The notes under the pieces were generated by a model that was not told the DNA's origin, did not search any database, and saw nothing but the letters and a program-made list of their open reading frames with translations. A stretch of DNA of 64,000 nucleotides from Arthrobacter sp. fls2-241-R2A-200. Its GTDB lineage: Bacteria; Actinomycetota; Actinomycetes; Actinomycetales; Micrococcaceae. Below, in pieces: positions 16,716-26,415 of this stretch. The stretch covers positions 227,347-291,346 of the forward strand of contig NZ_JARVRJ010000005.1 of NCBI RefSeq assembly GCF_030209745.1, given 5' to 3'. Every line of letters begins with the position of its first letter. The stretch's first letter is position 1. Both the position numbers and the translations under genes were made by a program.

Positions 16716-17408
16716 ATGGCGACACTTATTCTCGTGCGGCACGGCCGCACCACAGCCAACGCGAGTGGACTGCTGGCCGGTCGGGCGGACGGCGTCAGCC
16801 TGGACCAGGTCGGACGCGAGCAGGCGGCTTTGACCGGAGACAGGCTCGCGTCCGTGCCCGTAGCCGGGGTGGTTTCGAGCCCCCTGGAACGCTGTCAGGA
16901 GACCGCGCAACTCATCCTCGAGCGTCAGACCGGCACGCCGCACGCGCCGGTGGATCCCGATCTCACGGAATGCGATTACGGCCAGTGGCAGGGCCGTAAA
17001 CTCCGCGATCTCGCGACCGAGGAATTGTGGCCGATGGTGCAGACTCAGCCGTCCGCCGTCGTGTTTCCGGGTGGTGAATCCATGGCCGGGATGCAGGCAC
17101 GCTCCGTGGCTGCCATTCGGCGTCACGATGCCGCTTTCGAAGCCGCCAACGGGCGAGGGGCCGTGTGGGTGGCCGTGAGTCACGGTGACGTCATCAAGTC
17201 AATCCTCGCCGACGCGCTCGGGATGCACTTGGATTTGTTCCAGCGAATCAACGTGAGCCCGGCCTCCGTATCAATCGTTCACTACGGCGCCAGCCGGCCG
17301 AGCGTCTACGCGATCAACACCGAAGCGGGTGATTTGTCGTGGTTGTCGAATGGCATGAGTTCTGGCGATGCGGCCGTGGGCGGCGGTGCAGGGCAGAAGA
17401 CGCCATGA
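16716..17408 (+). CDS. Histidine phosphatase family protein (MSMEG_4193/Rv2135c type)
   Basis: 230 aa. The phosphohistidine motif LILVRHGRTTANASG is at the N-terminus, the second catalytic Arg region is SSPLERCQETAQ, and the second His is in VAVSHGDVIKS. CDYGQWQGRKL is typical of cobalamin-phosphatase/phosphoglycerate-mutase-like enzymes. The C-terminal 35 residues are Gly/Ser-rich and probably flexible. It is the first gene of a conserved three-gene actinobacterial cassette with DUF3090 and SCO1664 proteins (same order as Rv2135c-Rv2134c-Rv2133c). The substrate is unknown. Confidence 0.9.
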   Translation: MATLILVRHGRTTANASGLLAGRADGVSLDQVGREQAALTGDRLASVPVAGVVSSPLERCQETAQLILERQTGTPHAPVDPDLTECDYGQWQGRKLRDLATEELWPMVQTQPSAVVFPGGESMAGMQARSVAAIRRHDAAFEAANGRGAVWVAVSHGDVIKSILADALGMHLDLFQRINVSPASVSIVHYGASRPSVYAINTEAGDLSWLSNGMSSGDAAVGGGAGQKTP

Positions 17409-17432
17409 ATTCCATGTGCCTAAAATACTGAC

Positions 17433-17987
17433 ATGCCTACACGCGTTCACGAGTTTGCCTGGCCTGATCGGATTGTCATCGGCACTATTGGCCTTCCCGG
17501 GGCGCGGACGTTCTACCTGCAGGTGCGCGCAGGGTCGCAGATCGTGAGTATTGCCCTCGAAAAGCAGCAGTCTGCCTTACTCGCGGAGAAGATTGACGAA
17601 ATTCTCGACCAGCTCATCACCATTGACGGCAACCCTTTCAGCATTCCTACGGGAACTCCTGTTGAACTCGTCGACAATGACCCGCTCGAGGCTCCTCACG
17701 AGCAGTTTCGCACCGGCGCCATAACCTTGGACTGGGACCCAACCACTGCGCAGGTCGTCGTCGAGGCGTACCCCCTCACCGACGTCGATACTGATGACGA
17801 CGTCGAGCCGCTGAGCGAGATCGTCGCTGAAGTGCCCGAGATGTTGCTGGTGCGCATGCCGGTCGGCACTGCCCGCGCGTTCGCCAAGCGCACCCGTGAG
17901 ATCGTCGACGCCGGGCGTCCCATGTGCCCGCTCTGCGGTTATCCCATCGACGCCGATGGGCACACCTGCACCCTTCCTGAGGTCTAA
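17433..17987 (+). CDS. DUF3090 domain protein with C-terminal zinc-ribbon-like motif
   Basis: 184 aa. The N-terminal beta-rich region (FAWPDRIVIGTIGLPGARTF) is the DUF3090 signature, and the C-terminus carries a compact CPLCGYPIDADGHTC cluster, likely a metal site. A patch of acidic residues (DVDTDDDVEPLSE) lies in the middle. Its stop codon overlaps the ATG of the next gene by one base (TAATG), so the two are coupled. Function of the family is not established; its constant neighbours suggest a shared small-molecule or protein-modification role. Confidence 0.9.
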   Translation: MPTRVHEFAWPDRIVIGTIGLPGARTFYLQVRAGSQIVSIALEKQQSALLAEKIDEILDQLITIDGNPFSIPTGTPVELVDNDPLEAPHEQFRTGAITLDWDPTTAQVVVEAYPLTDVDTDDDVEPLSEIVAEVPEMLLVRMPVGTARAFAKRTREIVDAGRPMCPLCGYPIDADGHTCTLPEV

Positions 17988-18754
17988 TGCCGGCGCTGGA
18001 CCTGGTGACCGCCGAGCTGACGCTTACCGGCCGCATTACGACGGCCTCAAACGCCACTTTCCTCGGCACCATCGGCGACGTGCCGGTGGTCTATAAGCCG
18101 ATTGCAGGCGAAAGTCCGCTGTGGGATTTTCCCGACGGCACCCTCGCCCATCGGGAGGTAGCCGCCTACTTGGTTTCGGAGGTCTTCGGCTGGGACGTCG
18201 TGCCGCACACCTGGCTGCGCGGTGGTCCCTTGGGCGAAGGAATGGTGCAGCTCTGGCAGGAGCAAGACCCCAGCCAAAACGCAGTGGACCTTGTTGCCGC
18301 CGAGGACGCACCGGAGACAGGCTGGAAACACGTTCTTGAGGGACAGGATGAGAACGGACGGATGGTCGCCCTCATCCACGAAGACTCGCCGGCGCTGAGA
18401 CGCATGGCGGTGTTCGACCTGGTGGTCAACAACGCTGACCGCAAAGGCAACCACATCCTTGCCATGACGGACGGGCACCGGCACGGCGTGGACCATGGGC
18501 TCACCTTTCACAGTGACCACAAGCTACGTACTGTGCTGTGGGGCTGGGTGGGAGACGCTCTGACCTCCGAGGAATGCGACGGCATCGATCGTGTCACTGA
18601 AGAACTAAATGGCGAGTTGGGCCGAAAGCTGGCTGGCTTGCTCAGCGCTGGAGAAATCGCAGCCCTCCATGCGCGCTGCGACCGGTTGCGTCTGACGGGG
18701 CGGTTTCCTGCCCCGAGCGGTGAAATGCCAGCTGTGCCCTGGCCGTTGTTCTAG
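17987..18754 (+). CDS. SCO1664 family protein (PI-kinase-like fold)
   Basis: 255 aa. FLGTIGDVPVVYKPIAGESPLWDFP near the N-terminus contains a Lys placed like the ATP-binding Lys of atypical kinases. FDLVVNNADRKGNHIL and VDHGLTFHSD match catalytic and metal-binding loops of phosphatidylinositol-kinase/HipA-like folds. This is the third gene of the histidine phosphatase-DUF3090 cassette. In Mycobacterium the cassette lies near mshC (mycothiol ligase); here the next gene is a dienelactone hydrolase instead. Kinase activity is inferred from motifs only. Confidence 0.88.
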   Translation: MPALDLVTAELTLTGRITTASNATFLGTIGDVPVVYKPIAGESPLWDFPDGTLAHREVAAYLVSEVFGWDVVPHTWLRGGPLGEGMVQLWQEQDPSQNAVDLVAAEDAPETGWKHVLEGQDENGRMVALIHEDSPALRRMAVFDLVVNNADRKGNHILAMTDGHRHGVDHGLTFHSDHKLRTVLWGWVGDALTSEECDGIDRVTEELNGELGRKLAGLLSAGEIAALHARCDRLRLTGRFPAPSGEMPAVPWPLF

Positions 18755-18788
18755 GGAATTCCCGGGGTGGCTCCGATAGTGTAAACGC

Positions 18789-19550
18789 ATGCTTATTGAC
18801 ATTCCCGCCCCCGGCGGCACCGCAGAAGCCTTAGTCGTCCGCCCCTCCACCGGGACAGGTGACTTTCCCGGCGTCGTTCTCTATATGGACGCGTTTGGTC
18901 TGCGCCCCCGCATCGAAGAAATGGCCCAGCGCATTGCGGACTGGGGCTATGTGGTCATGGCGCCGAACGTGTTCTACCGTGAAGGTTCCATCAAAGACCT
19001 CGCCCCAACCTTGGATATGTCCACCAAGGAGGGCAGGGAAGCCGCCGGCAAGGCTGCGTTCCCCCGGGTAGGTCGCCTGACGCCGGACAAAGCGCTGCCG
19101 GACATTCAGGCATGGGTTTCCGCCATCACAGAACTCGACGGCGTGCGCCCCGGCCCCATTGGCACCACCGGATACTGCATGGGCGCCAGGCTCGCCGTCC
19201 GTACCGCCACCGCTCACCCCGAGCTGGTAGCCGCATGCGGTGGTTTCCATGGTGGGGGCCTGGCAACCGACGCGTCTGACAGTCCACACTTGGGCCTGCG
19301 CGATGCACGGGCACAATTCGTGTTCGGGCACGCCGACCATGATCCCAGCATGGATCCGGCCGCAGTGTCGCGTCTGGGCCAGGCCCTCGATGAAGCCCGG
19401 CTCACCGCCTCCAACACAATCTATGAGGGCGCCTCTCACGGCTACACCATGGCCGACACCTCCGCCTACCACCACGAAGCCACCGAACGGCATTTCCGGG
19501 AGCTGCAGGCGCTGCTGGACGGCACGCTCAAGGGCGATTCCATTCGATGA
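18789..19550 (+). CDS. Dienelactone hydrolase family protein
   Basis: 253 aa alpha/beta hydrolase. The nucleophile elbow is GYCMGAR with a Cys in place of Ser, as in dienelactone hydrolases. The Asp lies in FGHADHDPS and the His in GASHGYTM. No signal peptide is seen. It follows the SCO1664 gene by 34 bp and may be cotranscribed, but the cassette does not usually include it. The natural substrate could be a lactone or ester; no aromatic ring-cleavage genes are adjacent. Confidence 0.9.
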   Translation: MLIDIPAPGGTAEALVVRPSTGTGDFPGVVLYMDAFGLRPRIEEMAQRIADWGYVVMAPNVFYREGSIKDLAPTLDMSTKEGREAAGKAAFPRVGRLTPDKALPDIQAWVSAITELDGVRPGPIGTTGYCMGARLAVRTATAHPELVAACGGFHGGGLATDASDSPHLGLRDARAQFVFGHADHDPSMDPAAVSRLGQALDEARLTASNTIYEGASHGYTMADTSAYHHEATERHFRELQALLDGTLKGDSIR

Positions 19551-19599
19551 GGCTAGGGCTTCACCGCGCTACGCTGTCCCCTGGCGTGGGAGAGCGCCA

Positions 19600-20232
19600 G
19601 TGCAGCTGATCGTTCCGGGCGACGTCGTAAACCTGGCTGACCGCCTCCGCGGCCGGTCCGTCGCGGGAAAGCGTCAGATCATCGGGATTACCGGCTCTCC
19701 GGGTTCGGGCAAGTCCACGCTCGCCGAACTTCTGCGTCAGGAGCTTGGCGAGGAGAGCGCCGTCGTGCCCATGGACGGTTTCCACCTCGCCAACGCCATC
19801 ATTAGCGGCACGCCGCTCAGCGCCCGGAAGGGAGCCATCGACACGTTCGACGTCGGTGGCTACCTTTCCATACTGGAACGTCTCAGGAACACCGATGAAG
19901 AGCTCGTCTACGCGCCTGCTTACCGCCGCGGCCTCGAAGAGCCCATCGCAGCGTCCATAGCAATTCCCACGTCAACGGCATACGTCCTCACCGAGGGCAA
20001 CTACCTCCTCAGCAATCAGAGGCCTTGGGACAAAGTTCGCAATTACTTGGATGAGGTCTGGTTCGTTGAGACGGAACGGGAAAAACGCATGTCACGCCTC
20101 ATTCAGCGGCACATCGACGCCGGAATGGAGCCGGCCGCCGCGGAAGCATGGGCACATGGGTCCGATGAAAACAACGCGCGGTATATCGAGACGACGAAGG
20201 AGCGGGCGGACCTCGTGGTCAGGTGGGACTAG
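19600..20232 (+). CDS. Nucleoside/nucleotide kinase family P-loop protein
   Basis: 210 aa from GTG 19600, which has GGGAGA 6 nt upstream; the open frame begins much earlier but would overlap the preceding gene. Walker A is GSPGSGKST near residue 31, with VVPMDGFHLAN following, as in uridine kinase and pantothenate kinase relatives (the YggC/FrcK-like group). YVLTEGNYLL and a C-terminal lid with RLIQRHIDAG are present. It should phosphorylate a small hydroxylated substrate such as a nucleoside or sugar. The stop is 17 bp from a convergent DUF4177-like gene. Confidence 0.88.
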   Translation: MQLIVPGDVVNLADRLRGRSVAGKRQIIGITGSPGSGKSTLAELLRQELGEESAVVPMDGFHLANAIISGTPLSARKGAIDTFDVGGYLSILERLRNTDEELVYAPAYRRGLEEPIAASIAIPTSTAYVLTEGNYLLSNQRPWDKVRNYLDEVWFVETEREKRMSRLIQRHIDAGMEPAAAEAWAHGSDENNARYIETTKERADLVVRWD

Positions 20233-20249
20233 AAACAACTGCTGAGCGA

Positions 20250-20456
20250 CTAACCAATGCTCTCGAAAACCATCGTTGCCTGGATGCGGTCACCGCCGCC
20301 CAGCCCCTTACTACCGCTGCTCGCTGTAGTGATGGTGTGGAGACGGTAGCCTTTCGCGACTTGGTCGTTGATCGTTTTTTCAAGGGCGGTCAGGTTGCCC
20401 GAACCAGTTCCCAATAGTTTCTCTTTAAGGATCACCTGCAGGACGACATAGTGCAT
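20250..20456 (-). CDS. DUF4177-like small protein
   Basis: 68 aa. The pattern MHYVVLQV, NLTALEKTINDQVAKGYRLHTI and a final ATMVFES strand is the compact beta-alpha-beta layout of DUF4177 proteins, in which an acidic/Leu helix is followed by a Gly-Trp/Tyr turn. No catalytic residues are known for the family. It is convergent with the P-loop kinase and separated by 180 bp from the next minus-strand gene. Small but plausible because of the family match. Confidence 0.7.
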   Translation of the reverse strand: MHYVVLQVILKEKLLGTGSGNLTALEKTINDQVAKGYRLHTITTASSGSKGLGGGDRIQATMVFESIG

Positions 20457-20635
20457 GAAACGACTTCCTTGTCTCGTTGGTCAATTGGCAGCAATGCTAA
20501 TGGACAGTGCAAGCTCCGCCCGGGTGGGAGTCACGGCGCGTCGAGGGTAATGCTGCAAGCCAGTTCCGGCCCGGAGAACCTGTCATCTTCAACGGGTGGC
20601 GGGCTCCAGGCACAGTGGGCACGGCCTGTTGGCTC

Positions 20636-21097
20636 CTACTTGAGGAGTCGCACGATTGTTGTCTCAGTCTGGGCTGGATCCGGCGTTGGATCTCCGTAGA
20701 TCTCCCATGAGTGCCCGGCAGGCTCCCGACGATTCCCCGCCATCCACTCGTCGATCGCGTTGTACGTCTCGTTCAGCCGGTCGTACGGCCCGCGGTGGAT
20801 GGCCACGGCAGCCTCACCACTTGGCGTTTCGGTCGCGTAGACCTCGCCCGCCGTTTCGAAGGTACGCGTGACTTCAACGCCGAACTCGCACAGGATGGTC
20901 GCGCCCGGCTCATTCGAATGGTGGTACACGAAGATGTTATGGCCGTTCGACCAGAGGCCCGGCTGGCTGCGGATGAAATTCCAGACCTGTCCCACCGCTG
21001 GCCCCCATGCCGAGCCAACCTCACCGGGGGCGACCACGCGCCGGACCGCGGCCAGCTTGCGGGGGAAAACAACGTGCACGTCGATAGGGACCGTCAT
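20636..21097 (-). CDS. GyrI-like/AraC effector-binding domain protein
   Basis: 153 aa. VHVVFPRKLAAVRRVVAPGEVGSAWGPAVGQVWNF at the N-terminus, FEFGVEV-like strand (CEFGVEVTRTF) in the middle and AIHRGPYDRLNETYNAIDEWM near residue 108 follow the GyrI/SOUL-like small-molecule-binding fold, including the conserved HxGPY-type turn and paired Glu residues. Stand-alone members bind or hydrolyse hydrophobic ligands, or act as toxin buffers. No DNA-binding domain is present. The ligand is unknown. Confidence 0.8.
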   Translation of the reverse strand: MTVPIDVHVVFPRKLAAVRRVVAPGEVGSAWGPAVGQVWNFIRSQPGLWSNGHNIFVYHHSNEPGATILCEFGVEVTRTFETAGEVYATETPSGEAAVAIHRGPYDRLNETYNAIDEWMAGNRREPAGHSWEIYGDPTPDPAQTETTIVRLLK

Positions 21098-21145
21098 GAC
21101 TGGAGTGTAGACCGAGGGGATCTGCCAGCAACTAGGCCTGCCGGG

Positions 21146-21541
21146 TTACCCCGGCACGTCAACGAGTTTTAGCGGAATATCGGTGTTTTCGTTCGTGTAG
21201 TAGCTTGCACATACCCGGTGGTAGCCGTCAGCCACCTGCGCCGGGATACCCCGGGCCAGGTCGCCCCTGACCATGAGAATAGGCGACAGCTTCTTGCCAT
21301 CCTTTATCTTCTGCAAGTCAGCCGCCACGTGGGCGTTGTCCTCAGGAAGCAGTACCAGCCGCGCCGCCCTGAGAATGTCCTTTGCTTTGCGGTGCTGTAT
21401 CGGCGCGCCCTTGAGCGCCAGGACCACGGAGGCCACCACTTCATCGGACGCCAAAAGGGACAAGTAGTCAGTGGCACCCGGATAATCCTGCTCCTCAGGT
21501 TCCGACCGCCAGCGGACTTCGATTTTGTCGTCGTCAGACAT
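21146..21541 (-). CDS. ParB-like domain small protein
   Basis: 131 aa. An acidic N-terminus is followed by HRKAKDILRAARL, then LSPILMVRGDLARGIPAQVADGYHRVCASYY. The DGYHR core resembles the DGxHR box of ParB/Srx-like domains, which bind nucleotide or DNA. There is no helix-turn-helix domain, so a ParB partition function is unlikely. It stands in a run of small unrelated genes and is not part of a visible operon. Confidence 0.62.
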   Translation of the reverse strand: MSDDDKIEVRWRSEPEEQDYPGATDYLSLLASDEVVASVVLALKGAPIQHRKAKDILRAARLVLLPEDNAHVAADLQKIKDGKKLSPILMVRGDLARGIPAQVADGYHRVCASYYTNENTDIPLKLVDVPG

Positions 21542-21759
21542 GATGGATCACATCCTCTATCAGTAGTGCCTGGCTTGCAAGCATCGCCTGGCTCCACCCG
21601 GGCGTCATCCCCCATCCCCGCCAAGGATCATTGCGGCGGTCAACCAAACGGCGCGCATTCCAGAATGATGGGTCGGTTGTCGAGGGTCGTGGGTCGTGGG
21701 TTTGGGTCTCAAGTGCACGGCCTCAAAGGATCGGCACGGGTCCCGTGCTACCGCTGGAC

Positions 21760-22188
21760 CTACGTCGCGGGGCCAGCTTGTGCTGCCCGGGAGTGACTGG
21801 ATGGTGCGCCGACGGAACGGGCGGCGACTTCGGCCAGCCCCAGAACGGCGAATGCGACGATGCCGTGCAGGATCCCCAGACCGGGAACGGCGAAGGATGC
21901 ATAAGCTAGGGCGACCTGAATCACGACGACCAGTAGCAGCCACGCCGACCACTTGACACCGAGCTTGCCGATCAAAGCAATGAGCAACAGCACGAGGGCC
22001 AACGGTGGGATGACGAACTGGCCCACAACCTGATGGACGTCGAAACCCGCGAAGTCCGTACTGTCAGTGATGGGCTTGCCGTCTTGTACATATTGGCCCA
22101 TAGTGAACGTCGCCCAGGCAATGGCGGCAGCCTGAATGACGACACAAGCGGCGATGATGTGACAGATAATCCGATACGCCTGTTGCAT
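21760..22188 (-). CDS. Small four-helix membrane protein (DUF6220-like)
   Basis: 142 aa from ATG 22188 (GGGGAATTGGTC upstream); earlier in-frame starts add a non-hydrophobic tail. Four hydrophobic segments are visible at about residues 8-28, 52-72, 76-95 and 98-118 with DVHQVVGQFVIPPLALVLLL in between. The His-rich helix start and topology fit small DUF6220-type membrane proteins. No function is assigned. The C-terminus is Ser/Ala-rich. Confidence 0.7.
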   Translation of the reverse strand: MQQAYRIICHIIAACVVIQAAAIAWATFTMGQYVQDGKPITDSTDFAGFDVHQVVGQFVIPPLALVLLLIALIGKLGVKWSAWLLLVVVIQVALAYASFAVPGLGILHGIVAFAVLGLAEVAARSVGAPSSHSRAAQAGPAT

Positions 22189-22389
22189 GACCAATTCCCC
22201 GTCTCTGTAAGCCACGCGTGCAGTGATCCATTCGCGCCAGCTTGGCGCCGAGGTTACCCCCAAGCTCGTGGAACGTCAACGCGCCGCATTGGCTCGTGGA
22301 AGAGGTCCGCGGGGTGGCATAGGTCACCTGATTGAAATTGGTCCGGTCAGGTCCTTGGCGGACGGTTGGAACTAGGAACGAGCCCAGAG

Positions 22390-25300
22390 CTAGGGCGCGG
22401 CGAGAACTTCAATGCTCGCGAGGTTCCACTGGTCCGATGTTGGGAAGGTGTCGTTGATCGTCACAGGCGTGCCGGTCGTCGGAGTGGTGGAGTTCTGTCG
22501 TTGGACCCAGTACGTGTCTCCCGCTGGCGCCAGATACTGGTCGACCAGGGTCTGATTCGACCCCGGCGCGTGGGATATCGGATTGGACCAGTCGGTGCCC
22601 ACGCCCCAGATCCAGGACCCGGCTCTGGTGGTGGTGAGGGTGGCCGTCGGCGCGCCCGAGGAGGCGTTCGAACCAAGTATTGCTCCGGTTGCGGTGTCTG
22701 CCCCGCGGAAGGCGACAACCGTCATGGCTGCCTGCCAACTGCCCGAGGCCTGAGTGGCGGTGATGGTCGCACTCGAAAGCGGGCCGGGGGCAACGGCTTG
22801 CCAGATCTCAGCGGTGCCTGGTTGCGTGTTGGTTCTTTGTCGGAGTGTCCAGGTGAGCCCCGCGCCGGCAACGCCGGCGATGCGGGCTGAATTCGCGGAA
22901 TTCGGTCCGTCCGAACTTATGAAGGCAAGGATGAGTTCGTTGGAGCCGGTGGTTGTCACGCCCGGTGTGCTGATCGTCGTCGTGCTGGTTCCTTGGTGGG
23001 CGGAAACGATCTTATCGATCGTGATTCCATTGGGACGGCTTGCGCCGTGGCGGTGTTCGACGGCGGGCTGACATTGCCTGCCGCGTCGAGAGCGGTGACC
23101 GTGTAGGTGTAGGTCGTACCGGCGACCACGGAACTGTCGGTGTAGTTGGTCGACGGCGAGGTCCCAATCGCGGTTCCGTCGCGAGAGACCCGGTACGAGG
23201 TGACTCCCACGTTGTCCGTGCTGGCCGTCCACGTCAAGGCGATCTGTCCTGCAGATGCTGAGGCCGCCAGACCCACCGGCGCCGTTGGCGGGGTTGTGTC
23301 CTGGCTGGGCGCCGACAACCGGATCATGCCGGCTGTGGACGGAACACCATTGGCATCAACGATCGAGAGCAGGTAATACCCCGGAGGGGCGTAGTTGCCG
23401 TTGACGGGCATCTGTACGTTGAGACCACCGGAGGCTTGCGAGAAACTCAGGCTCATGGCCCGCGCGTTCTGGTCGAAGGCGTGGGTCACGGATCCCGTCT
23501 TGATCAGGGATACGGATTGGATCCGGGTCGCGTCAGGTGTTCCTATGAACGCCGTCGAACCGTACTGGGCGCTGCCCGGTACGTTGGAGATACTCGGCCG
23601 CGGGCCTTTGAAGAGGTACGGCGGGGAGTAGATCTGATAGCTTTTCTGGTCCGCAACCCCGGCGTCCCCGCCGCTGCCGGATACGAAGACCCGACCGTCC
23701 GGAAGCAAGACGGCCACCGAGTGGTACAGGCGGGGAGCTGACATCGACGCCACAGTGCTCCACGCTCCCGTGGCCGGTTGCCAGACCTCGGCCTGCATCA
23801 CAGCTTTGGTGACATCCTGACCCGATTTGTCGGTTCCGCCTCCCGTCGCAAGGACTGTGCCATCCGGAAGGTTCGTCAAGTTCACGAAGCTCCGGGGAAA
23901 CGCCATGGGGGCTGCCGCCTGCCATGCCGGGTTTAGCCCGTTCATGTCCAAGGTGTAGGCGGTATTAGTGGACTGCCCCGTGAATCCCCCATCCGAGGCG
24001 GATCCGGCTTTGATGAATTTGCCCGGCGCGTAGTTCGCGATCGAGGCACCGTCCAGGACGCGGGAGTCCACGGTGGCCCATTGCTGCGTGGACACATTGA
24101 GGTCCAGGCTCGAGGTGGCTTGTTCGGACGCTCCCGCCTGGAGGATACTGCCGTCGCCCAGTTGATACATAAAGGGGTAATACGGGATACTCCGGCTCGC
24201 GCCAGTCAGGTCGGTCCACGAGTTCATTGTGGGTGAATAGACTTCCGGGACGGGCACGATGTCTGTCGAGCTGGTGTTGGAACCCGAGGTCACCAGGACG
24301 CGTCCGTCGGCCAACGTCGTCGCTGTCGGGTACCACCGTGGGTGATTCATGGGCGCCAGGGTCTGCCAGGTTTCCGTGGCCGGGTCGAAGGCAGTTACAT
24401 CGCGGATACCCAGTCCACCTTGTGTCGCCGTCCCTCCTACGACGAGGATGCGGCCGTCCGACAGGACCGCTTGCCCTGCGCAGAAGAGATCGGCGGCTGC
24501 GCTCGGTACTTGGGTGTAGCTGCCTGTCACGGGATCGAGCAGGTACTGCTGGCCGCCTTGGGAAAAGTCGCCCTGCCAGGTGAGAACCTTGCCGGTAGGT
24601 GTCAGTGCCGCGTGAATGGACACCTCCGGCCATGGAACGACAGGGCCCCACGAGCCGACCACTGACGGGTCCGTGCTGGACCCGTTCGCTGTGGTAAACG
24701 TCGCGTCGCCCGAGACGGCAAGATTGCCTGCCACGTCGGCCGATTTCACCCTGTAGTGGTACAGCGTGCCGGCCGAAAGCCCTGACAGTGCCTGCGAGTG
24801 CGTGGTCTGTAGCGTGGAATTCTGAACCGTGCTCTGGCCATATGCCGTGGTTGTGCCGTATTCCACTTGCGAGCTGGAAGCTTCGTCGGTGGTCCAGGTG
24901 ATGGTTGCCCCGCTGGAACTGGGCGTGCCGGCAGAGACGGCAGAGATCTGTGGCGCTGTCGTGTCACCTGTTGCGGGCGAGGCCGGAAGAATTTCTATGA
25001 GGGAGAGGTTCCACTGGTCGGTTGTGGGTGCTGTGTCATTGATCGCCACGGCGGCAGGAGGTGCCGCCGTCGTCGTTGTGCTTTGGCGCTGGACCCAGTA
25101 TGTATCGCCTTGGCTTGAGAGGTACTCATCGACCTTTGTCTGTCCGACGCCGACTGTCCGGGCGATCGCTTTGTCCCAGTCGTTTCCCGCTCCCCAGACC
25201 CATGAGCCCGCCCGGGTAGTGGTCAGGGAAGCGCTGGGCGCCCCCGTAACGGCACTCCCTGTTCCGACGGCGCCGTCGGTGGCCAAATCCGCGCCGACGA

Positions 25301-25726
25301 ATGTGACAACAGTCATCGACGACTGGTACGAGCCCGCGTAAGTGGCCGTGACCGTGACGTTCGTCAGTACGTCGGCGCGACGGCCTGCCAAATCTCCGCA
25401 GTGCCAGGCCGGGCGTTGGTCCGCTCGCGCAACCGCCAAGAGAGGCCGCCACCCACGACCGATGAGACAGACTCGCCCGTGGAACGAGGGCCGTCCGACA
25501 TGACGAAGGCGATAAGGAGCTCGTTCGCCTGGCTCGTAGTGAAGGCGGGCGAGACGATTTTTGTCGAAGGCGTGCTCTGGTGCGTGCTGACAATCCGGTC
25601 CGTGGCCAGAGGTGCTGCTGCTGCGGCGGCCGGGGCTTCCACGGGCAGGCTCAGGACGGATCCTGCGACTGCAAGGGATAAGCTCGCCAGTAGCGCGAGG
25701 GGCCGTGAGGAAAAGATGCGTTGCAT
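22390..25726 (-). pseudogene. Galactose-oxidase-like secreted copper radical oxidase, broken by two frameshifts
   Basis: Signal peptide at 25726 (MQRIFSSRPLALLASLSLAVA). Frame 1 runs to a stop at 25364; the middle 827-codon frame covers 25439-22956; a third frame carries the C-terminus to the stop at 22390. Order of parts: a beta-rich module of about 190 aa, FN3 domain, kelch-type galactose oxidase core (DLFCAGQAVLSDGRILVVGG with the crosslink Cys, YHSVAVLLPDGRVFVSG with Tyr and His ligands), DUF1929-like domain (GSVTHAFDQNARA), FN3 domain, second copy of the module. Aligning the two modules shows one base is missing near 25365-25372; a second is missing at the GGG run 23032-23034. Either a true pseudogene or assembly errors in an otherwise intact gene. 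Confidence 0.82.
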
Positions 25727-26415
25727 GATTGGTCCTTTGATGCGACTGGCCGTGACAGGTCAGGATCCGTAAGGGAAAACCAAGGCGTCAGATTCGACGC
25801 AACGAACGTGGCTTCATTACTGAGCGTGAATATATTGACAGGAACTCAGTAGCTTCCCGTTGACCTCTCAGGATGGGAAACGCCTGCGGGAAGGATCGAG
25901 AACCGCACCGGCCCTCTGACGCGTGCAGTCAGGTGCCGCAGGCGTTGGGAACGGCTTCAAACGCCTGAACAAGGACTCTTACGAACACGGTGATCTCCTC
26001 ACGATTCTGCAGAGAAACGCATCGCCCATAGGGCGGAGACCATGCGTTCGGTAAGCGGCACGGGTGACCCCTGACGGCGGCAATCATGCCGCGCAAAACG
26101 CCGGGCTGGGTACGTCGGCGGGTGGGAAAGAACTAACTTGCCACGGTCGATTCCACACTCGAAGAATAGCTGTCCGTAAGCGGTCCCAGCAATGGAAGTT
26201 TGCGTGGAGCCAGGTACGGGTGGCCAGGCGTAAGAGCTGCCGCTGTCTCCGGCTGAGGCGGGGGAAAGCCGTAGCGCAACAGGGCATGACCAGCTGAATA
26301 CCCTTTGGATTGACATATTTCGACATGTAAACAAGACCCCCTGAACGGCCGGGCGTAATGTTGGTAGCAACCGCGACATATTCTTCCGAAATTCGCTGCA
26401 AAGGACTATAGGACC
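25727..26415. other. 689-bp gene-free region
   Basis: I see no gene on either strand with a ribosome site and family signature. The region upstream of the oxidase start contains AAAGGACC as its ribosome site. TTGACA hexamers occur near 25837 and 26310, but neither has a convincing -10 partner. It probably holds the promoters of the minus-strand oxidase and the plus-strand oxygenase, with leftover non-coding DNA between. Confidence 0.45.

Noticed and set aside
22366..22890. 174-aa Gly/Arg-rich plus-strand frame
   Set aside because: Antisense to the C-terminal module of the oxidase; composition is that of a shadow.
23965..24651. 228-aa minus-strand frame inside the oxidase
   Set aside because: Different frame from the intact kelch core, Arg/Pro-rich, no domain; not a third frameshift.
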